DNA of 64,000 nucleotides from Azadirachta indica. Taxonomy: Eukaryota > Streptophyta > Magnoliopsida > Sapindales > Meliaceae. How positions within the stretch are numbered: the stretch's first letter is position 1; every line of letters starts with the position of its first letter. Below the pieces are notes generated by a model. That model saw only the letters and a list, made by a program, of their open reading frames with translations, ran no database searches and had not been told where the DNA came from. Location: assembly GCA_022749755.1 (NCBI GenBank), contig CM040450.1, forward strand, positions 3,152,913 to 3,216,912, given 5' to 3'. Both the position numbers and the translations under genes were made by a program. Positions 1 to 12,203 of this stretch are shown here, piece after piece.

Positions 1-3000
1 GGGGATTTCCTTTTAAGTGACTTCTCCAAGTTTGACCGTCCACCTGTCCTGCACTTGGCGTTCCAGGCATTGGATCAGTTCATTCAAGAGTTAGGCCGCT
101 TCCCTGTTGCTGGTTCAGAAGAGGATGCTCAGAAATTTATAAATCTGGTCACTTACATCAATGATAGCCTGGCAGATGGGAGGCTTGAAGAGATTGACCA
201 GAAAGTTCTTCGGCATTTTGCATTTGGTGCAAGGGCTGTGCTGAATCCCATGGCTGCCATGTTCGGTGGTATTGTTGGACAGGAAGTTGTGAAGGCATGC
301 TCTGGGAAGTTCCATCCCCTGTTCCAGGTTAGTTATTCTTGGTCGAGGCTTTGTTCTAGGTGGATAGAAGCTTGATATGGTCATGGTGCATGAGTTTTCT
401 TTTCTGAGTTGATTGTACAACTGTTTTGTCTATATATAATATGTTGTAATTGAGATTGCTTATGTTTAGATCTCCATTGACATGTACTAAATTTTACTGT
501 GAGCAGTTTTTCTACTTCGATTCAGTTGAGTCGCTCCCCTCAGAACCCTTAGAGCCCAGTGATTTACAGCCCTTGAATAGTTGTTATGATGCACAGATTT
601 CAGTATTTGGATCCAAGCTCCAAAAAAAATTGAAGCAAGCTAAAGTGTTTGTTGTAGGGTCTGGTGCACTGGGGTGCGAGTTTTTAAAGAATCTAGCATT
701 AATGGGGGTTTCTTGTGGTAACCAAGGGAAGTTGACAATAACAGATGATGATGTCATCGAGAAGAGCAACCTTAGCAGGCAGTTTCTCTTCCGGGATTGG
801 AACATTGGACAGGCTAAATCCACAGTTGCTGCTTCTGCAGCTGCTTTGATAAATCCCCGTCTGAATATTGAAGCCTTGCAGAACCGTGCAAGCCCAGAGA
901 CTGAGAATGTGTTTAATGACACTTTTTGGGAGAATTTGAATGTTGTTGTCAATGCTCTTGATAATGTGAATGCCAGGCTTTACATTGATCAGAGATGCTT
1001 ATATTTCCAGAAGCCACTTTTGGAGTCAGGAACCCTAGGTGCCAAGTGCAACACTCAGATGGTCATTCCTCACTTGACAGAAAATTATGGTGCATCACGA
1101 GACCCACCTGAAAAACAAGCACCTATGTGCACAGTTCATTCATTCCCTCACAACATTGACCACTGCTTGACTTGGGCTCGATCTGAGTTTGAGGGTTTGC
1201 TTGAGAAGACACCTGCTGAAGTAAATGCCTATCTAACCAGTCCCATTGAATACACATCTGCAATGAAGAATGCTGGTGATGCTCAGTCCAGGGACACCTT
1301 GGACCGCATCCGTGAATGCATTGATAAGGAGAGATGTGAAACATTCCAAGACTGCATCACCTGGGCCCGTCTAAAGTACTATTCTTGACTATTGATTGCG
1401 TCTGTTTTAAGTTGCATTTTTACTCCATCTTTTCTTACTTCAACTTCTGATGCTTTGCTTCTAACTAAACCAGGTTTGAAGACTACTTTGCAAATCGTGT
1501 GAAGCAATTGACATATACATTTCCTGAGAATGCTACAACCAGTAATGGGACACCCTTCTGGTCTGCCCCGAAGCGTTTCCCCCGCGCTCTGCAGTTCTCA
1601 GTTGACGATCTCAGTCACCTTCATTTTGTGATGGCAGCATCAATATTACGAGCTGAAACATTTGGCATTCCTATTCCTGATTGGGTCAAGTCTCCTAAAA
1701 AGCTGGCTGATGCTGTTAGCAAAGTGATAGTTCCTGATTTTCAGCCCAAGGAAAATGTAAAGATTGAGACAGATGAGAAGGCCACAAGTGTGCCTGCTGT
1801 ATCAATTGATGATGCGGTAGTAATCAATGAATTGATACAGAAACTAGAAATTTGCCAGAAGCAGTTGCCACCAAGTTTCAAGATGAGCCCAATTCAGTTT
1901 GAAAAGGTTTGTGTTATATTTTTTATCCAAAAGATTATATCATCCAGTGTTTTCTCTCTCTTGCTCTTCCCCAAGCTAGAAATATTTGGCTGCAGATTTT
2001 GTCATTATGACTGAACCCTCATTTTTAGTTTTGCATGTTGTCTCAGAGAGAACCTATGCCTTCTAATTGACTACTATGCACTTATTCTTGTTTTGTTTAA
2101 TATATATATATATATATATATTTATGTATACAAAAAGGTTATCTGTTTGGTTAGTAAGAATTGGGTGCAAAGCACACCCTTTGTTACAGGTGGGTTTTTA
2201 GTCATTTGAGTAGTCTGTGAACCACTTTGTAACCATAAGTTCTGTTGGAAATTATGTTTTCAAGGAGGCTAGTCTTTGGTTGGTTTGAAGGGGCTATCTA
2301 GGGCATCTAATCGTATTTGAAGCAATGTTTTTTATCTTCTCAAACTGAGCTTTTGTTTTGTGTAAGTGATCTTGGAGGTAGATCTATTGAAGGCTAGAGG
2401 AAATTTTTCTCTACTAAAGTGTTAGGTGGACTTGATTGTAAACACCTTTGAAAAATATGTTCAATGATGTCTAAAAGAAGGGAATTGACTTATTCCCATG
2501 ATACAGGCCTTGTGCAATGTAATTTTCTTTTATTTTAAAAATTAATTTTTTATATAATTGCTGAAGTTTTCTGGTTTCAGTTTGCCTCTACATACACATC
2601 TAATTTACCTTTGTGCCCTGTTCTGTTGCACAACTTTCCAGGATGATGACACAAATTATCATATGGACTTAATAGCTGGACTTGCAAACATGAGGGCAAG
2701 GAACTATGGCATACCTGAAGTTGACAAGCTCAAGGCCAAATTCATTGCTGGGAGGATTATCCCAGCAATTGCAACCTCTACTGCTATGGCCACTGGTCTT
2801 GTCTGCTTGGAGCTGTATAAGGTTCTGGATGGAGGGCACAAACTAGAGGACTACCGAAACACCTTTGCCAATCTGGCCCTTCCTCTGTTCTCCATGGCTG
2901 AACCAGTTCCACCGAAGGTTGTCAAGCATAAGGATATGAGCTGGACTGTGTGGGACAGGTGGATTTTACGAGACAACCCAACACTAAGACAGCTTCTTCA

Positions 3001-3238
3001 GTGGCTGCAAGAGAAGGGCTTGAATGCTTACAGTATTTCTTATGGGAGCTGCCTGCTTTTCAATAGCATGTTTCCGAGGCACAAAGAAAGGATGGACAAG
3101 AAGTTGGTGGATTTGGTTAGGGATGTGGCCAAGGCAGAACTTCCTGCTTATCGACGACACTTTGATGTGGTAGTGGCTTGTGAGGATGAGGATGACAATG
3201 ACATTGACATTCCCCAAATCTCAATTTACTTTGGTTAG
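1..3238 (+). CDS. UBA1: Ubiquitin-activating enzyme E1, 3' part (5' end outside window)
   Basis: E1 activates ubiquitin with ATP and carries it as a thioester for transfer to E2 enzymes, in cytosol and nucleus. Four exons are visible: 1-327 (in frame from base 1, so the gene begins outside the window), 507-1375, 1474-1906 and 2642-3238. All junctions are GT-AG and keep the E1 frame. They encode 741 residues of a protein that is usually about 1,080. The second adenylation domain shows the nucleotide-binding loop GSGALGCEF and [18 protein letters not shown]. The catalytic cysteine lies in [10 protein letters not shown] (codon 1128-1130). The C-terminal ubiquitin-fold domain ends with [11 protein letters not shown]. 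The longest intron (1907-2641) holds a TA microsatellite. No lesion is seen. The family is certain; which of the plant E1 paralogues it is was not tested. Confidence 0.96.
2101..2121. repeat. (TA)n microsatellite in E1 intron
   Basis: About ten TA units lie inside the third visible intron of the E1 gene, away from the splice sites. Confidence 0.9.
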
Positions 3239-4116
3239 GTATTTTTGCCTAGTTAAGTGGATGATTTTAAGTAGTAGTAGGACAAGTGACAAGTATGTCA
3301 TATACTTAGTCCAAAAAATATGGATTTCATTTACAAGGCACCGATAAAAGAGATTTGTTATGGTATTCTCAATATATCAATCAGTGGCTGCGGTAGCTCC
3401 ATTATCATATAATGTTTGCGTTGTTTGTTTTGTGGTTGTGTCATGGCTTAAATGCTGTGAAATCTTTAAAATTACGGCATGATATGTGACCGACCTCTCT
3501 CTATGAATCGAGGGCTGTGGGCTGACTGATGTTTGCATAAGGTAACCCTCTTTTAGGTAGATTCTTTGTTCGTTGATTAAGAGGTATTTTCACGCAGAGC
3601 TGGCTGATATTCATGTGCAAAATCTTTTCTTCATGTTATTTGTTTAGAATTGAGGTGGTAGGATTTTAAATTAATAGTGTAAAAACAAAAATATTAGTTG
3701 TCAAAGTATATACCGTGGAGTAGGTGATTGGTAAATATTAAATGTTTTGAGGTGAAAATGAATGCTTATGTGGCAAATATACGATGTGCGCGCATTTTTA
3801 TATTTTAGTGTAGAATTACCTTTGGTAAATTGTTGGCCCCTGCACTTGAAGACTTCGGTTAATGAGATGGAAAGCCAAATTTTCGAATACTAGTTAATTA
3901 TCACAAGTATTTGCACAAATATAAAGAGAACTCTCTCTAGCAGTAACACTGTTGTTAAAAACATCCGTAAAATTATGTGTGAACCTCGTATATTCTCAGT
4001 TGTCAATTTAACCAATATTTTCCCCTTCAATAAAAACGTAAATTAATCTATACAAGATAAACAAATGATACGTGGTAGTGTCATCGTGACACATATATAT
4101 ACATCAACGTTTAGCT
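3239..4116. other. 3' UTR of E1 and convergent intergenic spacer
   Basis: The first few hundred bases are the probable 3' UTR of the E1 gene. The rest is AT-rich spacer between the convergent E1 and GRAS genes. I see no further gene. Confidence 0.6.
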
Positions 4117-5664
4117 CTAACTTCTCCAGCCAGATACCCTCACTAATGGTGTTCCCCTCCACTCCAGAATCAACTCATTCCCACTCTTTCCTCCGATCGT
4201 CACTTCATATTTACTTTCGCCATTCACCATTTCCTTTGCTTCCATCAATATATCTCTGTTCACTTTACATTCCTTCAACCCAATTCCTGCCTGCAGATGA
4301 CAACCTTGCCTTATTTCTTCCCACTTCTGAAACCAACCTTGGGAGGAAATATAAGGCGCCACAAAGAGACAATCCATTGCCATTCTTGCCTCTGCAAGAT
4401 GAATTGGAATACTTGATTTCATTGATTCTAACAGAGCTTGGTAATGCTCCAAATACCCCTCAAAAAATGACCCGAATCCTGAGCACCATGTCAATTTCTC
4501 ACATGCATCTCCATCTCCTGAAGTTATAATACCTCTGTTGTAAGATAATATCTCCTCTGCTACTTGAAGAAAATCTTTAACATGCTTTCTGCTTCTGTTT
4601 CTTCCCATGTGTGGAAGCCCTACCATGCAATTAAACACCAACCATTCTCCGCAGCCACGTCTCTTCTTCATCGTCTTCTTCTCTCTTACCAAATCTTCAA
4701 TTCCCATCTCCTCCACCTTCAACTTTACACCAAAACATCTAGCGTAATCGCAGAGCTGCTTTCTCGTCTCCTCAAAACTCCAATGCCATGGAGCACAAGC
4801 AACGTCTTTATCCTCTATGTTTATTGATGTCAATCTCAGTGTTTTACTCTGTCCTGCTATGGCCTCAATTACTGGAGGCCACTGAATTCCCTCTCCCATG
4901 TCGAAGTCCACTATGCGTATCACCTCTGCGTCATCCGGCATGGCTTCAAGAATTGCAGAGTTTGCTGCAAAATGAGCAAACCTGCCGTATGGAAAAATTT
5001 GGTAGAATGCCTTGAATGCAACCTCAAAGTTCTTGCTAGACTCTTGTATTAAATAGTCTCCTTGCTTTTCGGAATCAGGGGATAAGTTGAATGCTAAACG
5101 CTCTAAGGTTTCACCAGCTGGGCTAACTTTCTCGCTTAAGCATCTGATAATCACTTCTGCAAGCTCTCTCTGCTTCTTTTCCACGGCTTCTCCGTAAGCC
5201 TTGAGAAGATGCAGAATTCCTAACTGGTTGTCTATTTCCATGTCTTCTCCCGGAAGAGTCAGCGCTGTGTCCATTGAACCCTCGCTTGATTTTGTCGACA
5301 GGCTTGGACTCCATACATTCTCCATTTCAGGGGACAGTTCTGAAGGAAAACTTCCCTCACTATTTTCAAAACTTGCACAGAAATTTTTAACTTCATCACC
5401 GAAAACAGGCTCGAACCGTTCCAACTCCATCGAAAATTCCTCCGTCATTGCCTGTACCTCGTCATCAATACAAGCTGGAAACTGGACAAATTCACTAGAA
5501 AACACAGAAGAAGAATTTGGTAATGAAAAAAATTCTGCGCAATCATCTTTACTGGTTAATGAATTAGAGGAAAATCCACAATCATCAGCACAAGGTTGAT
5601 CAAGGGATGGATTTATTGCATTGTAAAATGGCCAAGAGGGCTGAAGAAACTCTGGTTGCATCAT
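4117..5664 (-). CDS. GRAS-family transcription regulator (NSP2/SCL26-like)
   Basis: This intronless frame encodes 515 residues. GRAS proteins are plant nuclear transcriptional regulators. The order of elements is: an acidic, poorly conserved N-terminus (1-135); leucine-rich region I (about 137-190, HLLKAYGEAVEKKQRELAEV); the VHIID core as IRIVDFDMGEGIQWP (250-263); PFYRE-like sequence (about 310-410); and a C-terminal SAW region ending LVRVSGWRS. The open frame runs 40 codons further upstream. I chose the ATG at 5664 because a TATAAATA box at 5742-5735 places the transcription start close to 5,700, so most of the extra codons would be untranscribed. A paralogue of similar layout lies at 10537-12087. 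The subfamily call rests on general resemblance and is less sure than the family. Confidence 0.92.
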   Translation of the reverse strand: MMQPEFLQPSWPFYNAINPSLDQPCADDCGFSSNSLTSKDDCAEFFSLPNSSSVFSSEFVQFPACIDDEVQAMTEEFSMELERFEPVFGDEVKNFCASFENSEGSFPSELSPEMENVWSPSLSTKSSEGSMDTALTLPGEDMEIDNQLGILHLLKAYGEAVEKKQRELAEVIIRCLSEKVSPAGETLERLAFNLSPDSEKQGDYLIQESSKNFEVAFKAFYQIFPYGRFAHFAANSAILEAMPDDAEVIRIVDFDMGEGIQWPPVIEAIAGQSKTLRLTSINIEDKDVACAPWHWSFEETRKQLCDYARCFGVKLKVEEMGIEDLVREKKTMKKRRGCGEWLVFNCMVGLPHMGRNRSRKHVKDFLQVAEEILSYNRGIITSGDGDACEKLTWCSGFGSFFEGYLEHYQALLESMKSSIPIHLAEARMAMDCLFVAPYISSQGWFQKWEEIRQGCHLQAGIGLKECKVNRDILMEAKEMVNGESKYEVTIGGKSGNELILEWRGTPLVRVSGWRS

Positions 5665-5734
5665 GATTGGATGATGTTTAGGGTAGGAAATTGGAGAGAA
5701 TGTCTTTTGAATTCTGATGACAAGTCTTGACAAG

Positions 5735-5742
5735 TATTTATA
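5735..5742 (-). promoter_or_regulatory. TATA box of the minus-strand GRAS gene
   Basis: TATAAATA on the minus strand, about 70 bases before the chosen ATG at 5664. It supports that ATG over the upstream in-frame extension. Confidence 0.6.
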
Positions 5743-5781
5743 CAAAAAGAAAGGAAACACATTTAAAAATTGAGAAATTAC

Positions 5782-6012
5782 CAATCACTCTCGCCCGTCT
5801 TTCACAGAGTTTCATTCCAGCAAGGTTCCCTCGTAAGTCATCTTCCTTCTTCTTGGCAGGTTCCTGAAGATTAAGACATTTGCATGTAATTTCATAATTT
5901 AATCAACATTTTAATGAAGAGATTAGTTAGATAACTTTTCATGTCAATTCAAGGTAATTACCTTGTACGTGGAAAATAAAGCTGTACAGAGATAGGTTCT
6001 CAGGAGTTGCAT
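5782..6012 (-). other. Possible small two-exon coding unit upstream of the GRAS gene
   Basis: A GC-richer patch on the minus strand reads as two coding exons. The first is 6012-5962 (ATG in context caccATGca, 17 codons, then AAG|GTAATT). The second is 5863-5782 (after TTCAG; GAACCTGCCAAG onward, about 27 open codons, then a GTAATT donor). The joined peptide has a basic middle (EPAKKKEDDLRGN) and ends ...KLCERRARVI. No third exon was found before the GRAS TATA box. An ACACGTGT G-box/ABRE palindrome sits about 30 bases upstream of the ATG. I do not recognise the product. It could be a 5' fragment of a lost gene, a small gene, or chance. Confidence 0.3.
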
Positions 6013-7128
6013 GGTGAGAGATAGCCAATGACATTTTGACACGTGTCAGAATTGACTCCTCATCTTTGAAGTCACACCTTCAGTTTTTATCGCATGTGAA
6101 CGAAATAGACCTCCCAATTAAGTGCATTGTATTTATCAATTTATTTATTTTCCAAATGAAAGGACAATCACATACAATTAAATATATCGGTTGATTCGTG
6201 AAAACTCCTTTCACGAATTAGAATAAGAGTTTTTTTTTTTTTTAATATTTGATATGAAAACTAATAGAAAATACATATATCTCTGGTCATAAAAAATATT
6301 TAAACTTAGCTCTGAAAATTCAGATTATAAAAAAATTTATCGAATAAAAGTTATGTATAGCTCCTTAATTTTTGGGTAAATTTAGCTCTAAATTAAATTG
6401 AAGTCAACGATATAATTATAAACTCATTGTAATTAAGTTACGTACGTATTTATTTGCAGTAAAGATTAAAAAAACAAAGGTGGAAACACGAAAGCAAATC
6501 AAGAGTTTGACGCAACTTCATTTAATCAAAGTTTTTGTCTCATGTTGTTCACAAACGATGAAAGTGACCATCATATAATAATTATAATAATAGAATATAC
6601 TATTTGGGTAATGATTTTCCATCATACCATATTTATATACATATCCGAACCTTATAAGATTTTGTTAGACCCAAAAATTCACTATTAATTAGTAATTTAT
6701 AATCTAATTAATTGCAAGCTGTCGTTGTTTATTTCAATTAATCGATTAAAGGAATCCATTACATTACGAATATATATTATATATATTTTATATACATTGG
6801 TTCTCTTTTGTAGGGTCATATTTCTAATTGCATAATTAATTCAATAATTCAAATTAATGTATATTAAACATATATATATATATATATGCATGGTTTATTC
6901 TTAATTAATTAAAAATTTCACGTCAACTTCAACTCCTACGTAGCTAATTCATGCTCCATATTCGGCAGGAATACGGACAACATACGTAGGACTTCAAATT
7001 TAAACGTACGTGAGTCAACTACTGCAACTGCAACTGCATGCATGATTTCTGTTATGTATATTTTTGCTTATATATCTCTCCTAATTTATTAATTAAAGAT
7101 TCTTCAGCAGATGCTGTATTACCGGCCG

Positions 7129-7167
7129 TTAATTAATTAATTAATTAATTAATTAATTAATTAATTA
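7129..7167. repeat. (TTAA)n microsatellite
   Basis: An uninterrupted run of about ten TTAA units in the long GRAS intergenic region. Confidence 0.95.
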
Positions 7168-7769
7168 CTTTAATAAAGGGGCTAGAATCATTTTTTACCT
7201 TCTTCATCATCATTTGGATTGGGCCAACCCACTAAATGGTAAAATTCTGAATGTAAAATGTAAATAATTAAATAGATAATTAATTAATGCATGCTATATA
7301 AAAATGTTTTGTGGAATCAGACGGGGGAAGATAGTTGAAGTATGAACGACTCTTCCAACTATTCGTGTAAACCCTTTTGTTTATCTTGTCATCATGAGAA
7401 TAAGATATTTTCTTTTTTAATTTTTGTTATACATCAGGGCTTTCAATTGATAGATGATTGAAGACTCACCATTTGTTGTGGTTAATTAATTTTGGTTTTG
7501 TTAATTCATTTTGTTAATTAATTAATTAATTCCTGCTTCGGAGGCCACAAAATGGGATCTCTTGTCCTTGCCCCTCAATATATTATATATCATATGCTTC
7601 AATTATAGATTAAATTATATTGTTTATGTCTTGTTTGCATTTCACGAGAGGATAAACTTGAATATTATAATGTAAATTTGGAATCACTTTAGTTTAATGG
7701 ATCTAGATCTCGAATAAATTTATATTAATGAGTAAATTAAGAGACATTCTAACGCTAGACTAAACTTTC

Positions 7770-7809
<40 letters not shown>
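7770..7809. repeat. Compound (AT)n(AC)n microsatellite
   Basis: An AT run of about ten units passes directly into an AC run of about nine units. Confidence 0.95.
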
Positions 7810-8662
7810 CATATGTCAGTTGAAATTCACTTAATAACTTCAAATTTTAAATTATTAAATAAGAATTCAATATTAGCATGCATTAAGTCTATAAAGAGAT
7901 TTGCAATCTGTTTATTTGTTTATTTATATTGATATTAATTAGATTTTTAATCTGAAATTTTATACCCAACAATATAATAACTAAAAATATATATGAAATG
8001 TTAAATTTGCAACAACTTTGTATATATCAATATCCTTTTATATAGGAGGCAAACCCAAATTTTATGAAAAAAATTGGTCTATTATTTTTTTTTTTAAAGA
8101 TTACAGATCATCCTGTAAACCCTATATCAAATTAATTATTTCAAATAGAGACATAATGAGGATCATACGAAATCCATTTCCTTGTTACTTGCATATCTAA
8201 TCTTACATGTATGTTTACAAGATGAGTAGCTTGCGCAGACTTCAATCTCATTCTATATATTTATATATGAATTGGTATATGTATAATTTATCAATTGTTA
8301 TATTAGATAATTATGTTACGTTAAATATATCTAATGCAATCCAAAGCACTGAACACTTTCTTTGTATTTTAATACTTTCCACATTCTACGTGTTGCACCG
8401 CAGACTCCCAGTGTCCAAAATACAATACTATATTACATCATAATTATGTGCTTAATTATTATATATGTCTGGATCAATATTGTAGCTTAGAGTATAATTA
8501 ATTAATTAAAACCAAGAATTTGCGTTCAATCCTATCCTCTCACATAAAATTTGGGGCTCTGGTTTCTTCTGTGTGGCCTTTATTTTACACTTCGTCTACC
8601 TTCATAATTAATTTGTGCAAGATCTCGTAGATTTTGAACACCATTTCTCTTCATTTTTATAG

Positions 8663-8666
8663 CATA

Positions 8667-8698
<32 letters not shown>
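8663..8698. repeat. Compound (AT)n(AAT)n microsatellite
   Basis: An AT dinucleotide run passes into ATA/AAT triplets. Confidence 0.85.
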
Positions 8699-10536
8699 TT
8701 CGTTTACTTAATTAATACATATATATTTCATGGACACATTTGAGCTATGTAAATTAGACAATCTGGATTATTATTACAACGTTGAGTGCATGCTGATACA
8801 CTTAATTAATTATATATTTTTTGTCTTTGTTAGAAACATCTTCTTGTTTGTGCCGGATTTTCAATTTTCTGAGAGATACTTGTTCCTGCATGGTTTCCTA
8901 ATCATGCAAGAAAAAACCATTAGGTTAGTCAATGAATCAAACAAATTCAATTAAGATTCCGATTGTGATTAAACTTAATTAATTATCTTTAGAAAAAAAG
9001 TCTTACTCTTATGTCATTTTTTTTCCAACTCTTGAATAAGATCATACTATTTATTTTAAATACATATATTTATTTATTTGATTACTGTATATATAATTAT
9101 TGTCTTGTATAAGTTTTTTTTTCAGCTGTACGTAAATATTAAAATGTATTTAATATCATATTGATTCTTATTTTTAGTACCTAGCAACTTGAATTTTTGT
9201 GTTAAGTAATTTTATTAGCTTGATATTAAAGTGAATAGTTTCGTATTTGAACCTTTACCGTTTTGTTTTCAATCAATCAATTAACCTTTTAATTATATGA
9301 ATAATCTACTTGATCTTAAAAATTAAACGGTATTTCATTTTTCATTTGGCTAACCATTTAACTTTTTTAATTAAGTGATTTCACTAACGTTAGATGATAT
9401 AACCCATAATATGATAACAATTATAATGTGATTATCAACAAACCTCTAACTTCTTAATTAGCTAAACGACTGCAAATATCTTGAATACTGGATATTAGTT
9501 ATATATATTTTAAGATTTGAAGACAAAAGGTTCTGGTAATTATAAAGATTCTGAACTTTGTGTTAACTTGTGAGTTTCTCTTCGTATAATCTGGTCGTAA
9601 TTTTTCAATAAATTAAAGATAACGATTAATTAAGTGCTTCGTTAATTAATTAAGGTACGTAATAGCATACTATTGCATGATATATAAATATAATTAATTA
9701 AGGTTTTCACATTGATGATCATGCGTGGATTGTTATTAGGACAGACACAGAATTTTCACATTCATTAATTAATCATTACTATGGAATGCATGAATGATCC
9801 TCATTTTTAGCCTTTATTTCAATTTTGTTGGTGAGGGAAGCTAGGTCGATCGAAACAGCCAAATCATCAATCAACGTTCTGTGTCAAATCTACATGCATG
9901 CGTTGAACTTTGCATGAAAAACATTATCTCTTGATCATAATTTTTTAAGCAATTAGAAGTGATCACAAATTAATTAAACTTGATATGTGTTATATATATC
10001 AAACTCACATTGCGATTTTTAGGTGACACATTTGTTAGAATACAAAATATAAATGCATGCAACGACTATGTTATATTTGACAATTATTCTTGATATGTGT
10101 TATATGATCAACTGGGATACGAAATCATGAAATTTATGGTTAGATAACCAAATGTTAATAATTAATTACGATACAATTTTTTAAAATTTAAATTTGGTAG
10201 TTTAAGTAATAATAATATACGTTATTTGAATTTATAGAAAGCCTATAAGATGCAATTAACACCACAAAAAATACTTAAAAAGATTCTTAGGGGCAAAATT
10301 TCATCTTAATTAATTAGATACAATGATGCATGGGAGTTTGCCTTGAAGCTCAAGACATTTTTTCACGGAAAGTGCCAAGAAGAAATACGAAGTCAGTCAG
10401 GAATTGTACTCTCTTGAAAATATCTATATGATACTCTTGGCTTCTATTGTTCATCCATCAATATATATATATAACGACTCCCTATTCCTAAAACCTCAGC
10501 ACCAATTTTCATTTCCTCTTCAAACCCCTTTGAAAT

Positions 10537-12087
10537 ATGACAAAATCTGACCCTTTTCAGCTTCCGTTCCATGAAAATTTATTACTAGATGAATTTATCA
10601 ATTATGGAGTAGACATAGATGATTTTTTAAATCAACGTGATTTGTTCTTTCCTCCTTTCACCACAACAGATGACTCCCTTGATACTTCGCATCCAAATTT
10701 CGGTTCCTTTTCCGATATTGGCATTGAGGATTCTCCTTTCCATTTCAATGAACTCCAATTTCGGCTTCCAATTAATGATTCTTCCCTTGACCATTTTGAG
10801 GATTTGGACTCGTATTCGATCATGGAGATGGAAGAGATCTTTGACTTAACTTCTGCAATCTTGCCAACTCTAAATTTACCAAGGGAAGACATGGAGATCG
10901 AGAACCAGCTCGGTGCAAACCATCTAGTCAAGGCTTATGCTGAAGCCATGGAGAACCAACAGAGAGAACTCGCGGAGGTTATTGCCAGACGCATAAATGA
11001 GAAGGTTAGTCCGGTTGGTGGCATTCAAGAACGTCTTTTGTACCATTCATTTCAGCCCTTGGACAAGCAGCAAGCAGAAAACTACCTTAAACAAGAGTGT
11101 TCCGAGGTGTTTGATGCAGCTTTCCAAGCAATCTATCATATGCTTCCAAATGGGATGTTCGCTCATTTTGGAGCAAATTCCGCAATCCTGGCGGCCTGTC
11201 CTTATGACGCTCAGGTTCTGCATATAGTTGATTTTGACATGGGGGCGGGGATTCAATGGTGTGCAATGATCATGTCTATTGCCCAACAACAAAATTTACT
11301 TCAACAAAACGGTATAATTTTGCAACAAATAACCTTAAAATTAACATCAATCAAGTGGAAGGAAGAAGATAATTATGATCATGAATGGAGATTCGAGGAG
11401 ACGAAGAACCGGCTCCATGATTGTGCTTATTCTAATGGATTAAAACTGATAGTGGAGGAGAAGGAACTTCAAAATTTGGCGAGTGAGATGAAGAAAACGA
11501 AGAAAAATAGAGAAGGGAAAAGAGAATGGCTCGCGTTTAATTGCATGCATGCTCTTCCTCACATGGGGAGAAGGAGAAATAGAAGGAATGTTATGGAATT
11601 TCTAAGTGTGGCCAAGGAATATTTGCAAGCCAATTCTTCCAATACTAACACTAGTAATAATAACAGAGGTATTATCACTTATGGAGATGGAGAAAATTGG
11701 AATAAAATAAGAAATTGCTCTGGTTTTGGAGCATTCTACGATAGTTCAATGGATTATTACCAAGCATTGTTAGAATCAATGGAATGGAATTTTCCGACAC
11801 GGCTAGAAAAAGCAAGAATGGCGATGGAATGTCTGTTTGTGGGGCCATTTGTGTCTTCCCTTGCTTTGTTCGAAGAGTGGAAGGAAATGAAAGAAGTTGG
11901 CGACAGTTTTCTGACAGGATTCGGGCTGCAAGGTGCAAGGTTTAGCAATGAAAACTTAATGGAAGCTAAAGTAATGGTGAGAGAAGGGGAGTGTTTGTAT
12001 AGTGTAAGGACTGAAGGAGTAAATGAAAATGTGATGGTGTTGGAATGGAATGGAACTCCATTACTAAGAATTTCTGCATGGAGATGA
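10537..12087 (+). CDS. GRAS-family transcription regulator (paralogue of 4117-5664)
   Basis: This intronless 516-residue frame has an ATG at 10537, about 70 bases after a TATA-rich tract. The acidic N-terminus runs to about 115. It is followed by leucine-rich region I (HLVKAYAEAMENQQRELAEV, about 129-148), the VHIID core as LHIVDFDMGAGIQW (228-241), a PFYRE-like region (about 300-415) and a SAW region that ends exactly RISAWR. It shares REDMEIENQLG, RELAEV, EKVSP and FAHFGANSAIL with the minus-strand paralogue, so the two come from one duplication. Decayed relatives lie at about 15.1 kb and 27.1 kb. The role is inferred to be nuclear transcription control. The subfamily (NSP2/SCL26-like) is a guess from overall resemblance. 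Confidence 0.92.
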   Translation: MTKSDPFQLPFHENLLLDEFINYGVDIDDFLNQRDLFFPPFTTTDDSLDTSHPNFGSFSDIGIEDSPFHFNELQFRLPINDSSLDHFEDLDSYSIMEMEEIFDLTSAILPTLNLPREDMEIENQLGANHLVKAYAEAMENQQRELAEVIARRINEKVSPVGGIQERLLYHSFQPLDKQQAENYLKQECSEVFDAAFQAIYHMLPNGMFAHFGANSAILAACPYDAQVLHIVDFDMGAGIQWCAMIMSIAQQQNLLQQNGIILQQITLKLTSIKWKEEDNYDHEWRFEETKNRLHDCAYSNGLKLIVEEKELQNLASEMKKTKKNREGKREWLAFNCMHALPHMGRRRNRRNVMEFLSVAKEYLQANSSNTNTSNNNRGIITYGDGENWNKIRNCSGFGAFYDSSMDYYQALLESMEWNFPTRLEKARMAMECLFVGPFVSSLALFEEWKEMKEVGDSFLTGFGLQGARFSNENLMEAKVMVREGECLYSVRTEGVNENVMVLEWNGTPLLRISAWR

Positions 12088-12169
12088 AACGCTATAGCTA
12101 ATTAATTGCCATATATGTACAGTAATTATTCATTCATTTGTCTCAATTGTGTTCTGTGAATGCTGTACA

Positions 12170-12171
<2 letters not shown>

Positions 12172-12200
<29 letters not shown>
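12172..12200. repeat. (TA)n microsatellite
   Basis: About fourteen TA units in the probable 3' UTR of the plus-strand GRAS gene. Confidence 0.9.

Positions 12201-12203
<3 letters not shown>

Larger units (their letters stand above)
6013..10536. other. Gene-free AT-rich region between the divergent GRAS genes
   Basis: Very AT-rich DNA with simple repeats and short chance frames. No supported gene is seen. The last 200 bases contain the GRAS promoter with an alternating AT tract near 10,460-10,475. A segment from about 10,328 to 10,400 reappears upstream of the GRAS pseudogene at 27 kb. Confidence 0.6.

Noticed and set aside
4065..4529. A 154-codon plus-strand frame
   Set aside because: It is antisense to the GRAS coding region, with composition dictated by that gene.
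5665..5784. Forty extra in-frame codons before the minus-strand GRAS ATG
   Set aside because: They span the TATA box and begin with a non-ATG codon, so they are upstream of the likely transcription start.
7081..7170. Tetranucleotide run considered as a CRISPR-like or satellite array
   Set aside because: It is a simple TTAA microsatellite without spacers.
8018..8954. Three short plus-strand frames in AT-rich DNA
   Set aside because: Low-complexity, Ile/Tyr/Phe-rich translations with no domain or promoter context.
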